Positions 55,141 through 63,847 of a stretch of 64,000 bases of DNA are shown one piece after another. The stretch is from Vreelandella glaciei (GTDB taxonomy: Bacteria > Pseudomonadota > Gammaproteobacteria > Pseudomonadales > Halomonadaceae). The notes beneath the pieces were generated by a model that had not been told where the DNA came from, made no database searches, and saw nothing but the letters and a program-made list of their open reading frames with translations. The number at the start of each line of letters is the position of its first letter. The stretch's first letter is position 1. The stretch is taken from the NCBI RefSeq assembly GCF_013415125.1, contig NZ_JACCDE010000002.1, positions 186,001-250,000 on the forward strand. Reading direction: 5' to 3'. A program made the translations under genes and the position numbers.

Positions 55141-56021
55141 GCACACACCTGCACCCGGACCTTCGCTACGTCCTTGGTTTATCTGCCGAAGAGCGCATCG
55201 CATTTATGGATCAGCCTCGTTGGATCGGCTACCCATTGGCTAACCGGATTATTGAGGCCATGCGCGGACTCATGGAAAAACCAAGCCGTCCGAGAATGCC
55301 CAATTTGCTGATTGTCGGTGAGTCCAATAACGGTAAAACAACCATAGTTCAGCGCTTATCCAAGTTGCACGGCCAGGGCTATGTCAACGAAGACGCTGAT
55401 CCCGTCAAACCCGTCATTGTCACTCAGTCCCCTCCTAGTGCCGACGAAAAAGGGCTTTACATTGCCATCTTGGAAAGCTTTTGGGCGCCGTATCGCCCAA
55501 CTGATCCGGTGTCCAAGCTTCGCTATCAGGTCATTCACCAGCTTCGCGCCTGCCACACGCGTCTCCTTATTATTGATGAGTTTCACTCACTCTTGACAGG
55601 GGGTGCCGTAAAGCAGCGGGAAACCATGAATGCCATCAAACTCCTCTGTAACGAACTTATGCTGCCGATTGTCGGCGTCGGTACTCGGGATGCTGTGCGC
55701 GTTCTCCACTCAGACCCTCAGCACGCCAGCCGTTTTGATGTGGTTACCTTACCGGCGTGGACACTCACTGAAGATTTTCAGAAGTTGCTGGCTGGGTTTG
55801 AAAAAACCCTGCCGCTCAAGCAGGTATCGCAATTACATAAGCCTGAGTTGGCCTTTTCCCTTCATGCAGTATCCGGAGGTAACCTGGGCGACCTGCACCG
55901 GTTGTTAATCGAATGTGCTAATGAGGCGATCCTTTCAGGCAAAGAGCGTATTGATGGAGATATCATTCAAAGCAAGGCATGGCTGCGTCCGACACGCGGG
56001 ATTAGGGAAGTGACACTCTGA
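55137..56021 (+). CDS. tniB: TnsC-like AAA+ regulator (TniB)
   Basis: This 294-residue ATPase links target selector and transposase. It has Walker A GESNNGKTT (about residue 60), Walker B LLIIDEFHSLL, a GVGTRDAV sensor 1 region and an arginine-bearing ASRFDVVTLPAW segment. Length is that of the short TniB type rather than the long Tn7 TnsC. ATG 55137 overlaps the tniA stop in an ATGA; an upstream TTG is less likely. The stop overlaps tniD by one base. Confidence 0.93.
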   Translation: MSTHLHPDLRYVLGLSAEERIAFMDQPRWIGYPLANRIIEAMRGLMEKPSRPRMPNLLIVGESNNGKTTIVQRLSKLHGQGYVNEDADPVKPVIVTQSPPSADEKGLYIAILESFWAPYRPTDPVSKLRYQVIHQLRACHTRLLIIDEFHSLLTGGAVKQRETMNAIKLLCNELMLPIVGVGTRDAVRVLHSDPQHASRFDVVTLPAWTLTEDFQKLLAGFEKTLPLKQVSQLHKPELAFSLHAVSGGNLGDLHRLLIECANEAILSGKERIDGDIIQSKAWLRPTRGIREVTL

Positions 56022-57103
56022 TGCCCTGGACACTCCGGGTTCCTCTCCTGGCCGATGAAGCACTTTCATCCTGGTTGGCCAAGGCTGCCTTAAGACAGGG
56101 CTGTGATCCTTTGGCACTCACGGGAGCTATTTGGCCAGGATGGCGGGTATGGACGCGGGATATCGACAGAGGTATTCCTGATGCCCGTCTGGATCCTCTG
56201 GTGCAGGTATCAGGTATTCCTGCGTCCGATTTCGAGCAAGCCGCATTGCGTGGCGTTTATGAACAGATCAGTGGCCACCCGCTAGCGGAAAATCGCTCAT
56301 GGCCTTGGCTGTTGGCTTTGGGCACCAGAAATCGAGTTCACCACGGGGGCCAGCAGTTTTGCTCCTTGTGCCTCACTCAGGATATCACTCCCTACTTCCG
56401 ACGCGCCTGGCGGATGGCCTGGCACGTGGGATGCCCTTTGCATGACGTGCTGCTCCTTGATGCTTGCCCTACTTGCCATGCTCCTATCGAACCTCACCGG
56501 CTCGTAGCAGAGGATAAGCACATAGCTCAATGCGCACGATGTAAGCTTGACTGGCGCCATGTGGCCTGCACACCCATTTCCCAAGACGCACTGAGGTTCC
56601 AACAGCTTGCGGATGAGGTTCTGCAGAGGGACCACGCTGTCCTTGGCGACAAAGCGATTTCAGCCTCCGAATGGTTTGCGGTCAATGCCTTTCTCCTTGG
56701 TGTGATACGCCGAGCAAGTCGTTGGCCAGCATCCGAACTGACTTTCGCTCTCCAGTCTCTTGGCATTTCGGTCACTGAGAGGCTCTTGCCGGTGACGGGC
56801 CTATCCTTCGAGCTGTTGCCCGTTTCTGAACGAAGCGCAATGCTCACAACGATACAGCGCATGCTGGATATTGGTCTTGATGAGATGTTTGAAGCGTTCC
56901 ATAGGAATGAGGTAATGGCGACCGCTCTTCATGATCCACGAAAATCGCCTCCAGAGGTAATCCGGCCAATGATGGTCAACGGTTCCCCTCGACAGAAAAC
57001 CTCGCGTGGCGATCTTCAAAGTGGCCATCAACCGAAATCAGAGCGAGCCGTCAGGGCAGCATGGGCACGCTTGAAGCGCAGAATGAAGACCGAAATGCCA
57101 TGA
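56021..57103 (+). CDS. tniD: TniQ/TnsD-family target-selection protein (TniD)
   Basis: The 360-residue protein opens with the TniQ motif (PLLADEALSSWLAKAA) and has two zinc-binding clusters, HVGCPLHDVLLLDACPTC and IAQCARCKLDWRH (residues about 125-185), followed by a helical C-terminal part with a charged tail. TniQ/TnsD proteins bind the attachment site and recruit TnsC; here the site is inferred to be comM. No obvious defect is seen. Start and stop overlap both neighbours. Confidence 0.92.
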   Translation: MPWTLRVPLLADEALSSWLAKAALRQGCDPLALTGAIWPGWRVWTRDIDRGIPDARLDPLVQVSGIPASDFEQAALRGVYEQISGHPLAENRSWPWLLALGTRNRVHHGGQQFCSLCLTQDITPYFRRAWRMAWHVGCPLHDVLLLDACPTCHAPIEPHRLVAEDKHIAQCARCKLDWRHVACTPISQDALRFQQLADEVLQRDHAVLGDKAISASEWFAVNAFLLGVIRRASRWPASELTFALQSLGISVTERLLPVTGLSFELLPVSERSAMLTTIQRMLDIGLDEMFEAFHRNEVMATALHDPRKSPPEVIRPMMVNGSPRQKTSRGDLQSGHQPKSERAVRAAWARLKRRMKTEMP

Positions 57104-58515
57104 CCCAACGCTCGGAAATATGCTGTGATGAGTGCGGGCGTGAAGTTCTTAAGCTAACGCGCCGACACCGAGGGCATGGTTATTGTTCCACCTGCTACGC
57201 ACGTGTTTTTAAGCGACGGCTGTGCCCACCATGCGGTGAGTTGGCCCGCTTGCCACGCGATGATCCTAAGGCGGTCTGCCGTCGCTGCGAGATCGACAAA
57301 CCGTGTGCACGATGTGGAAGCGCTGAATACAGGATAGGAAAGATCACGCCTTACGGACCGGTCTGTAACGCATGCTCCCCTCACTTTCGGGAGCCAAAGC
57401 CGTGTGAGGACTGTGGGACGCCATCAGGACGACTGACGAGGGTAAAACGTCAGGGCCATGATCGTCGTCTGTGTCCGTCATGTGCTTCGGCAGATCACGG
57501 AACCTGTTCCGCTTGTCGCCGCCATCGATTATTGACCATTGCTCCAGAAGGTCAAAAACTTTGTCACACGTGCCACGAGCAGGGGGACATTACCTGCCCT
57601 TCCTGTTACGGCACCATGCCTGCGGGCCGAGGTGATGTCTGCGAGGCCTGTTATTGGGGTAGGACGTGCCGAAAGCGGATAACAATTAACCAAGCAGCAT
57701 TCAAAGAACCTGAAATGAGTCGGTTATTTGTAGAGTTTGGGGCATGGCTGATGCATACCGTAGGATCGAAAAAAGCGGCGCTTAAGATCAATAACTACCT
57801 CGCATTTTTCCTCGACATCGAAACAACCTGGCAGCAAGTACCGAGCTATTCACAACTGCTCCATCACTTCGGAGCTGAAGGGCTGCGCCGTGTTAGGCTC
57901 CCTATGCGATGGTTAGATGAAGCAAAAGGGATCAAGCCCAATGCTCAAGCCAAGCGTCTTCATTCGGACAAACGGCGCATTCGTGAATGTCTTGCCTCCT
58001 TACCGCCTAGTTCGCAGGCGAATAAAGCGCTTCACAGCTACTGGGGGCAGCTGGAGTCTCGGATCAAGAGCGGCAAGACCTCTTATACCTCCGCAAGGCT
58101 GGCGTTACGGGTAGCTGCCTCGTTACTGCGCCACACCGATACAGCGGGACAAAGGCTCCCCGCTCAGCGCGACGTCGAGAGTTACCTAGACGCTGCACCC
58201 GGCCAGGCCGCTACCCTGACTGGCTTTACGAACTTTCTTAATCAGCAGCAGGGCACCGCCTTGAAGCCCGTTGTCAACGCCGCAAGAATCTGCAAACAGC
58301 GAAAGGAAAAGCTGGCTCGCTCACTTATGAAAATGGCCAAACAGCCTGAAAAGAATGAGGCCTGGCAGTGGGAATGGTTGATGTTGGGCATGGAGTATTT
58401 CCATGAGAGGAAAATCTCAAAAAAAGCCATCCGCCAGCAAGAGATAGAAACCAAAGACGATGGCATTTGGGTTACTTTAGAAGGCAGTAAATATTGGCTG
58501 CCAAGCTCTCAATAA
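57100..58515 (+). CDS. tniE: TniE-like protein with a long array of CxxC zinc motifs
   Basis: The 471-residue protein fills the tniE slot of Tn6022-type elements. Residues about 5-200 hold roughly a dozen CxxC pairs (such as CDEC, CSTC, CPPC, CARC, CEDC, CPSC), enough for six zinc ribbons. Residues about 205-400 are helical and resemble the SAM-like core-binding domain of tyrosine recombinases (YTSARLALRVAASLL, TGFTNFLNQQQGTALK), but no R-H-R-Y catalytic set is visible. It may be a second target-site DNA-binding factor; function is unknown. ATG 57100 overlaps the tniD stop. Confidence 0.8.
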   Translation: MTQRSEICCDECGREVLKLTRRHRGHGYCSTCYARVFKRRLCPPCGELARLPRDDPKAVCRRCEIDKPCARCGSAEYRIGKITPYGPVCNACSPHFREPKPCEDCGTPSGRLTRVKRQGHDRRLCPSCASADHGTCSACRRHRLLTIAPEGQKLCHTCHEQGDITCPSCYGTMPAGRGDVCEACYWGRTCRKRITINQAAFKEPEMSRLFVEFGAWLMHTVGSKKAALKINNYLAFFLDIETTWQQVPSYSQLLHHFGAEGLRRVRLPMRWLDEAKGIKPNAQAKRLHSDKRRIRECLASLPPSSQANKALHSYWGQLESRIKSGKTSYTSARLALRVAASLLRHTDTAGQRLPAQRDVESYLDAAPGQAATLTGFTNFLNQQQGTALKPVVNAARICKQRKEKLARSLMKMAKQPEKNEAWQWEWLMLGMEYFHERKISKKAIRQQEIETKDDGIWVTLEGSKYWLPSSQ

Positions 58516-58609
58516 GACTTTTAAAGTTATACCCATAGACGAACAGTAGCGTCGAACGTGGACATTGCAACGGCCAAGTGTAAAACCAGTCCTTAAAAGA
58601 ATTCTAAAT

Positions 58610-59338
58610 TTATTGTTTGTCAACTAAAGCCGTGAATGATTTGAGCATAACTGCGGAGGTGACTTCTTCTCTTACAACATCCATTGTGGCGTATGCATTA
58701 GCAATGGAAGGCAAATTCAGTTCAAAAAGCATTTCAAAAAGCTCTACCCGCGAAGGGTGAGTACTCATTTGTCTCAGGGCTGTATGATGGAGATCATAAT
58801 CACCAGTTCGCACCATCTGTGGCAGCATTTCGATCAGAGGAGGCATGATTCCATCCTCTTCGGCGACCTTATAAGCGGAGATCTGTCCAAGTAACCCACA
58901 AAGAAAGCCAATGTCAGGAGCAATGCGTATCGCAAATCGGCGGGCGTGCTGCGCTGTTGAGCTTTGGTTTGCTTGTTGGCTAACGTTTTCTTCGTGCTTT
59001 CTAATGAATTCGAGAAGCCACTCTTCGATCTGGGCTAGTGTGCACCCTCGGCACCACTTGGAAACTAAAACCTTAAGCGCTTCTAGTATTCGCTTGGCAG
59101 TTGCTTCGGGATTTGACGTATTCGTATAGGCGCGACCAAACACGGAGATGAGAGCTGTCTCCTTTACGAAAATTGTTAAGTCCAAAGGGTATTCAGCGAC
59201 TATGTCCAAAAGCCAATTGACCCAGCCATCTGTTGAGGAATTTCCAACGGGGGCGTGATTGAACGCTTCGCTCAAGCGTTCGACCAACCTTGGTGGGACG
59301 CCATTACGAATAGCAATTTCTTTTTGCCACTCAAGCAC
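58610..59338 (-). pseudogene. Transposon cargo remnant, C-terminal helicase-like or unknown protein
   Basis: This 242-codon frame begins at a GTG without a ribosome-binding site. Open sequence runs a little further upstream (LDCSAVLEWQKEIAIRNGVP) until a TGA. The product is helical, with no recognised catalytic motif. The frame overlaps the end of the helicase fragment in another phase. The two are probably parts of one gene joined by an internal deletion with frameshift, but a separate gene that lost its start is possible. The 94 bp between this and tniE hold nothing recognisable. Confidence 0.5.
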
Positions 59339-59934
59339 CGCGCTACAATCCAGCAGGTGTTGTCATGTCGATACCGGTCGATTAGTTGCTGAGCCCGAGG
59401 TGTTTTACTGGTGGCCACGACATAGCTTTGATGCTTAGCATTCAGTATTCCAGCAATTTGGTGGGCATGCTCTATATCCGTCGCCACTACTAGCCCACCA
59501 GCTTGTGGGGTCTTATGCCTGGTTTCACTCAGCTGCTGAATACCTATATCCAGCACAGCATTGAGGATGTCGTCATGGCGCAACAGGTCTTCATAGCTAA
59601 CGGGTGACTCACTGAGTAGTTGAGAGAAGCATGAAAACCCTCGAACAGACTCAGTGTTTTCTTTTTCCTCGACGAGCCTGATTAAAGGATTATCAATTAG
59701 CGTAATCCGTGGGGCTCTGCAAACGCCCTCGTTCACAGCGTTTTGTAAGTCATAACGATAGTCACAGATCAGCTGCCCTTCTGGATCAGAGTACCTTGCC
59801 AACGCCATAGGTAAGTCATCAGAATGCCAAGGGGTTCCAGACCAGCCAAGGGTATGAGTAGCTTGATCCTGGATATTCCGAATAATCTGCTGCCCCCATG
59901 TGTTACTAAGGAGAGGATCATGACCTGGGTAGAG
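59272..59934 (-). pseudogene. DEAD/DEAH helicase fragment (transposon cargo), truncated at both ends
   Basis: Open frame without its own start; a TGA lies just upstream at 59935-59937. Helicase features are LYPGHDPLLSNTWGQQIIRN then THTLGWSGTPWHSDDLPMALA (motif III-like SGTP), CDYRYDLQNAVNEGVCRAPR and part of RecA domain 2 (AGGLVVATDIEHAHQIAGIL, DNTCWIVA). Walker A and the DEAH box are absent, and the frame breaks after CWIVA, where intact relatives continue into motif VI. It is therefore a dead cargo gene. A short unrelated start (ATG at 59951) lies just beyond, near the element/chromosome junction. Confidence 0.72.
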
Positions 59935-60039
59935 TCAGTGTGTGAAGACATTTCAGGTCTCTCCGATATTTCCTTGTCTGAACATGATGGCAGAGAAGGT
60001 TGAGCTGTTTTGCTTCATTTTTATTATTAACGACGAATC

Positions 60040-60945
60040 TTATCGGCTAGCGCCTTTTGCCAGCGCCACTTTTGAGCTCGGCTTGCGGCCTAGCTCATGG
60101 GTGATCCAGTAACCGGTATCAATCACGGCCTGTAGGTCAATGCCCGTTTCAATGCCTAGCCCTTCAAGCAGGTAAAGCACGTCTTCGGTGGCTACATTGC
60201 CGGAGGCGCCCTTGGCGTAGGGGCAGCCGCCCAGGCCCGCCGTCGCCGCATCAATCACGCTAACACCTTCTTCCATTACCGCGTACAAATTGGCCAGCGC
60301 CATGCCGTAGGTGTCGTGGAAGTGCGCCGCCAGGAACTCAATGGGCACTTGCTGGCGAGTCGCCTCAATCATACGTTTGGCCGCCAGTGGTGTGCCGACG
60401 CCAATCGTGTCGCCTAGAGACACCTCGTAGCAGCCCATCTCATAGAGCGCCTTGGCTACTTCGGCTACCTTGCTAGGCGCTATCTCACCCTCGTAGGGGC
60501 AACCCAATACGCAGGAGACATAGCCGCGTACACGAACGCCTGCATCCCCAGCACGCTTTAACACTGGCTCAAAGCGTGCCAGCGACTCGGCAATCGAGCA
60601 GTTGATGTTTTTCTGCGAGAAGGCTTCTGACGCGGCACCAAACACGGCGACCTCTTCCACACCTACTGATAGGGCGTTTTCGAGCCCCTTCAGATTGGGC
60701 GTTAGCGCCGAATAGACAACGCCGGGCTGGCGCTTAATACCCGCCATCACTTCGACGGCGTCGCCCATTTGCGGCACCCATTTGGGTGATACAAAGCTGG
60801 CCGCTTCAATATGCGTGATACCCGCCTTGGCCAGTCGCTCAATCAGGGCAATTTTAGTCGCGGTAGGCACGATGGCCCCCGGCTCGTTTTGCAGGCCGTC
60901 CCGGGGGGCCATTTCAAACAACTGAACGGACGAAGGCAATGGCAT
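60040..60945 (-). CDS. liuE: Hydroxymethylglutaryl-CoA lyase
   Basis: This 301-residue TIM-barrel enzyme cleaves HMG-CoA to acetyl-CoA and acetoacetate, ending leucine degradation. It has [13 protein letters not shown] with the metal-binding aspartate, [22 protein letters not shown], and the active-site cysteine in [26 protein letters not shown] precedes ATG 60945; the longer open frame upstream is a shadow. It lies 13 bp after liuD and is the last gene before the transposon remnant. Confidence 0.95.
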   Translation of the reverse strand: MPLPSSVQLFEMAPRDGLQNEPGAIVPTATKIALIERLAKAGITHIEAASFVSPKWVPQMGDAVEVMAGIKRQPGVVYSALTPNLKGLENALSVGVEEVAVFGAASEAFSQKNINCSIAESLARFEPVLKRAGDAGVRVRGYVSCVLGCPYEGEIAPSKVAEVAKALYEMGCYEVSLGDTIGVGTPLAAKRMIEATRQQVPIEFLAAHFHDTYGMALANLYAVMEEGVSVIDAATAGLGGCPYAKGASGNVATEDVLYLLEGLGIETGIDLQAVIDTGYWITHELGRKPSSKVALAKGASR

Positions 60946-60958
60946 AAGGGATAAGCTC

Positions 60959-63013
60959 CTATTGGTTAGTCGCAGAGTCGTTGGCTGCAAAGTCGAGCAG
61001 CACGGCGCCTTGGTTGACGGTGTCGCCGGCCTGGAAGTGGAAGGTGTCCACGCTGCCATCGGCGGGGGCCGTCATGGTGTGCTCCATCTTCATGGCTTCC
61101 ATCACCATTAGCGGCATGCCTTTCTCGACTGCCACGCCCGGCTCTACCAGCAAGGCAACGACGGTGCCGTTCATGGGCGCTGTGAGCGTGGATTCCGCCT
61201 CATGGTGACCGTGGTCGATGGCATCGATACGCCGCCAGAACAGGCGGGTTTCTCCGCTCGGGTCAGCCATGACGACGACATGCCCGTCGCGGTTCGCCTG
61301 TAGGCGACGGCGGTGGCCGTTCAACGTGACGGCGACAGCATCACCCGTCAGCGGCTGGAGGCTCGCAGTGAGAGTTTTATCATTGATAGTGAGGTTCCAC
61401 TGTGTCTCCCCCGCGCTACGCTTGCCTTCAACGATCACCACTGCATCATCGCTATCAGCGGCCTTTACGCTTGCGGGGTCACATAGCGCAATGCGAATGG
61501 TGTGGGGCGCGTTGAGTCGGAAGCCATCGTGGCGGTCCCAAGGTGAATCGCTTTCACACTCTTGGGCTAGTTGATGAAGGCCGATTAACGCAGCACTGGC
61601 GTAGGCTTCCATACTGTAGGTGCGCGGGGCAAATAGGGTGGCTTCGTTGCGCTCGATAAAGCGCGTATCCAGCTCCACGTTCTTAAAGCCGGGGTGGGTT
61701 GCTAGGCGCATCAAGAAGGCGCGGTTAGTGACCACGCCTTGAACGTCCAGCGCTGCTAGGGCGCGGTTAAGCGTGGCCAGCGCCGCATCGCGGTCGGGGC
61801 CGTGAACAATCAGTTTGGCGAGCATCGGGTCGTAATGCATGGATACCGCATCGCCGCTCTCTACGCCGCTATCCAGGCGTACCTGGTCAGCACCCAGACC
61901 CGCGCCTTCCAAATCCAGCGCAAAGCGGGTGAGCAGGCCGGTAGCGGGCAGAAAATCCTGTTCCGGGTCTTCGGCGTAAATCCGCGCTTCAAAGCTGTGT
62001 CCGGTAATGGTTAGTTCGTCTTGGCTGCATGGGAGCGGTTCGCCCATGGCCACACGTAGCTGCCACTCGACCAGATCCTGACCGGTGATTATCTCAGTGA
62101 CCGGGTGTTCGACCTGAAGACGGGTATTCATCTCCATAAAGTAAAACGAACCGTCCGCGTCTAACAGGAACTCGACGGTACCCGCACCCACATAGCCAAT
62201 TTCCTGGGCGGCACGCACGGCGGCGTCGCCCATGTTACCGCGCAGCTCTGCGGTCATGCCGGGGGCAGGCGCTTCTTCAAGGACTTTTTGATGGCGGCGC
62301 TGCACGCTGCAGTCCCGCTCGAACAGATAGACGCCGTTGCCGTGGCGGTCGCAGAACACCTGCACTTCCACGTGGCGTGGCTGTACCAGGTACTTTTCGA
62401 TCAGCATGCGGTCATCGCCGAACGCGGCTTTGGATTCACGACGGCAGCCGTCTAACGCTGCCTGGAAGCCATCACCGGATTCAACAACGCGCATGCCTTT
62501 ACCACCGCCGCCTGCGCTTGCTTTGAGCATGACAGGGTAGCCGATTTTGTCGGCTTCGCTACGCAGAAGAGCATCGTCCTGATCGTCGCCGTGATAGCCC
62601 GGCACCAGTGGCACACCGGCATTGGCCATGCGCGCTTTAGCAGCGGATTTATCACCCATGGCGGCAATGGCTGAAGCCGGTGGGCCGACAAAGGTAATAC
62701 CGGCTTCTTCGAGGGCTTTGACGAAGCTGCCGTTTTCAGAAAGAAAGCCGTAGCCGGGGTGAATAGCGCCGGTGCCGGTGCGTTGGGCGGCGTCGATCAC
62801 TGCCTCAATATTGAGGTAGCTTTCGCGTGAGGTGGCAGGCCCCAGGCGCACGGCTTCATCGGCTTCACGTACGTGGCGGGCGCTGGCGTCGGCATCAGAA
62901 TAAACGGCCACGGTTTTTAAACCCATGCGGCGGGCGGTGCGCATTACGCGGCAGGCGATTTCACCGCGATTGGCCACCAGCAAGGTATCGAATTTGGTTG
63001 GGGTAAGCGTCAT
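60959..63013 (-). CDS. liuD: Methylcrotonyl-CoA carboxylase alpha (biotin-carrying) subunit
   Basis: This 684-residue biotin carboxylase/BCCP fusion works with LiuB to carboxylate 3-methylcrotonyl-CoA. The biotin carboxylase domain covers residues about 1-450 ([41 protein letters not shown]). A linker is followed by the biotinyl domain with AMKM in [13 protein letters not shown] near the C-terminus. The neighbours liuB, liuC and liuE favour methylcrotonyl-CoA over propionyl- or acetyl-CoA. It overlaps liuC by 4 bp. Confidence 0.94.
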   Translation of the reverse strand: MTLTPTKFDTLLVANRGEIACRVMRTARRMGLKTVAVYSDADASARHVREADEAVRLGPATSRESYLNIEAVIDAAQRTGTGAIHPGYGFLSENGSFVKALEEAGITFVGPPASAIAAMGDKSAAKARMANAGVPLVPGYHGDDQDDALLRSEADKIGYPVMLKASAGGGGKGMRVVESGDGFQAALDGCRRESKAAFGDDRMLIEKYLVQPRHVEVQVFCDRHGNGVYLFERDCSVQRRHQKVLEEAPAPGMTAELRGNMGDAAVRAAQEIGYVGAGTVEFLLDADGSFYFMEMNTRLQVEHPVTEIITGQDLVEWQLRVAMGEPLPCSQDELTITGHSFEARIYAEDPEQDFLPATGLLTRFALDLEGAGLGADQVRLDSGVESGDAVSMHYDPMLAKLIVHGPDRDAALATLNRALAALDVQGVVTNRAFLMRLATHPGFKNVELDTRFIERNEATLFAPRTYSMEAYASAALIGLHQLAQECESDSPWDRHDGFRLNAPHTIRIALCDPASVKAADSDDAVVIVEGKRSAGETQWNLTINDKTLTASLQPLTGDAVAVTLNGHRRRLQANRDGHVVVMADPSGETRLFWRRIDAIDHGHHEAESTLTAPMNGTVVALLVEPGVAVEKGMPLMVMEAMKMEHTMTAPADGSVDTFHFQAGDTVNQGAVLLDFAANDSATNQ

Positions 63014-63834
63014 GAGCGTGGCTCCGCAGCGTTATTGTGTTCTTCAGATGACGTCCAGACGGGGCGGCGCTTTTCAAAGAAGCTGGATAAACCCTCTTGG
63101 CCTTCCTGGCTTACCCGCAACTTGGCGATCATCTGGCAGGTATACTCGCGGGTCTCAGGGCTATCTGGCTCACGCTCAACCTGGGAGAACATCTGTTTTC
63201 CAATTTTCTGTGCCTGAGGCGAACCTGCTCGAAGTACTTCGAGCATGCTATCAACAGCTTCATCTAGGTCATTGTGTGGAATAATTTGATGCACGAGACC
63301 CAACTTAAGAGCAGTTACAGCATTTATTATTTCAGCCGTTAGTGCATATCGCCGCATTTGTCGATTGCCAATGGCACGCTGCACATAAGGGCTAATAACG
63401 GCTGGAACCAACCCAATTTTTACTTCCGATAAGCAGAACTTAGCTTTATCAGAAGCTATTACGATATCGCAACAGGCGGCAAGGCCAACGGCACCGCCGA
63501 AAGCGGCCCCCTGCACACGGCAAATCGTGGGGCATGGCAGCGTGTCCAGGCCATGCATCAGCGCAGCGAGCTTGCGAGAATCAGCGACGTTGCCCTCTAG
63601 GTCATAATCGACCATGCGCTTCATCCAGTTCAAATCAGCGCCTGCGGAGAAACTTTTACCTTCTGAACTCAGCACTGTTACCCTTACATCTCCGTTTTCA
63701 GCGAGCTTATGTAGTTGATTTAAATGAAGGTTTAGCTCAGCGATTAAGTTATCATCAAAAGCGTTATGCACCTCAGTCCGGTTTAAGTTCAAGCGCGCCA
63801 CGCGATCTCTAATAGTCAGTGTTGAATAAGTCAT
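63010..63834 (-). CDS. liuC: Methylglutaconyl-CoA hydratase (enoyl-CoA hydratase family)
   Basis: This 274-residue crotonase-fold enzyme hydrates 3-methylglutaconyl-CoA to HMG-CoA. Oxyanion-hole segments SSEGKSFSAGADLNWMKRM and RVQGAAFGGAVGLAACCDIVIA are present, with FCLSEVKIGLVPAVISPYV. The ATG at 63834 is preceded by GAGGG at good spacing and gives the family length; a longer open frame exists upstream. It lies between liuB (13 bp) and liuD (4-bp overlap). Function is assigned by this order. Confidence 0.92.
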   Translation of the reverse strand: MTYSTLTIRDRVARLNLNRTEVHNAFDDNLIAELNLHLNQLHKLAENGDVRVTVLSSEGKSFSAGADLNWMKRMVDYDLEGNVADSRKLAALMHGLDTLPCPTICRVQGAAFGGAVGLAACCDIVIASDKAKFCLSEVKIGLVPAVISPYVQRAIGNRQMRRYALTAEIINAVTALKLGLVHQIIPHNDLDEAVDSMLEVLRAGSPQAQKIGKQMFSQVEREPDSPETREYTCQMIAKLRVSQEGQEGLSSFFEKRRPVWTSSEEHNNAAEPRS

Positions 63835-63847
63835 CGTTATTACCCTC

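Larger units (their letters stand above)
52403..59940 (+). mobile_element. Tn7-like transposon of the Tn6022/AbaR (comM-targeting) type, right end missing
   Basis: The element begins TGTCATTTTCAGC at 52403 directly after comM target GCCGC. It carries the five-gene core tniC-tniA-tniB-tniD-tniE (TnsA, TnsB, TnsC, TniQ homologues and a fifth gene) in the order known from Tn6022, all overlapping. Cargo consists of broken helicase-like sequence. No inverted copy of the left terminus (…TGACA) and no second GCCGC-flanked end could be found before liuE, and comM's 5' portion does not follow. The right limit is placed near the end of the truncated helicase frame and is approximate. The G+C content looks lower than in flanking genes. 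Confidence 0.85.

Noticed and set aside
57100-58515. TniE as an active tyrosine recombinase
   Set aside because: Only a core-binding-like segment is suggested; the catalytic arginines, histidine and tyrosine are not visible.
52403-59940. CRISPR-associated (CAST) version of the Tn7-like element
   Set aside because: No cas genes or CRISPR repeats are present; the core genes and comM location fit TniQ-guided targeting.
59769-59951. 60-codon minus-strand frame beginning MSSHTDST as a real gene
   Set aside because: It has a plausible ribosome-binding site, but after nine codons it runs out of phase over the helicase fragment, so it is more likely a stub at a junction.
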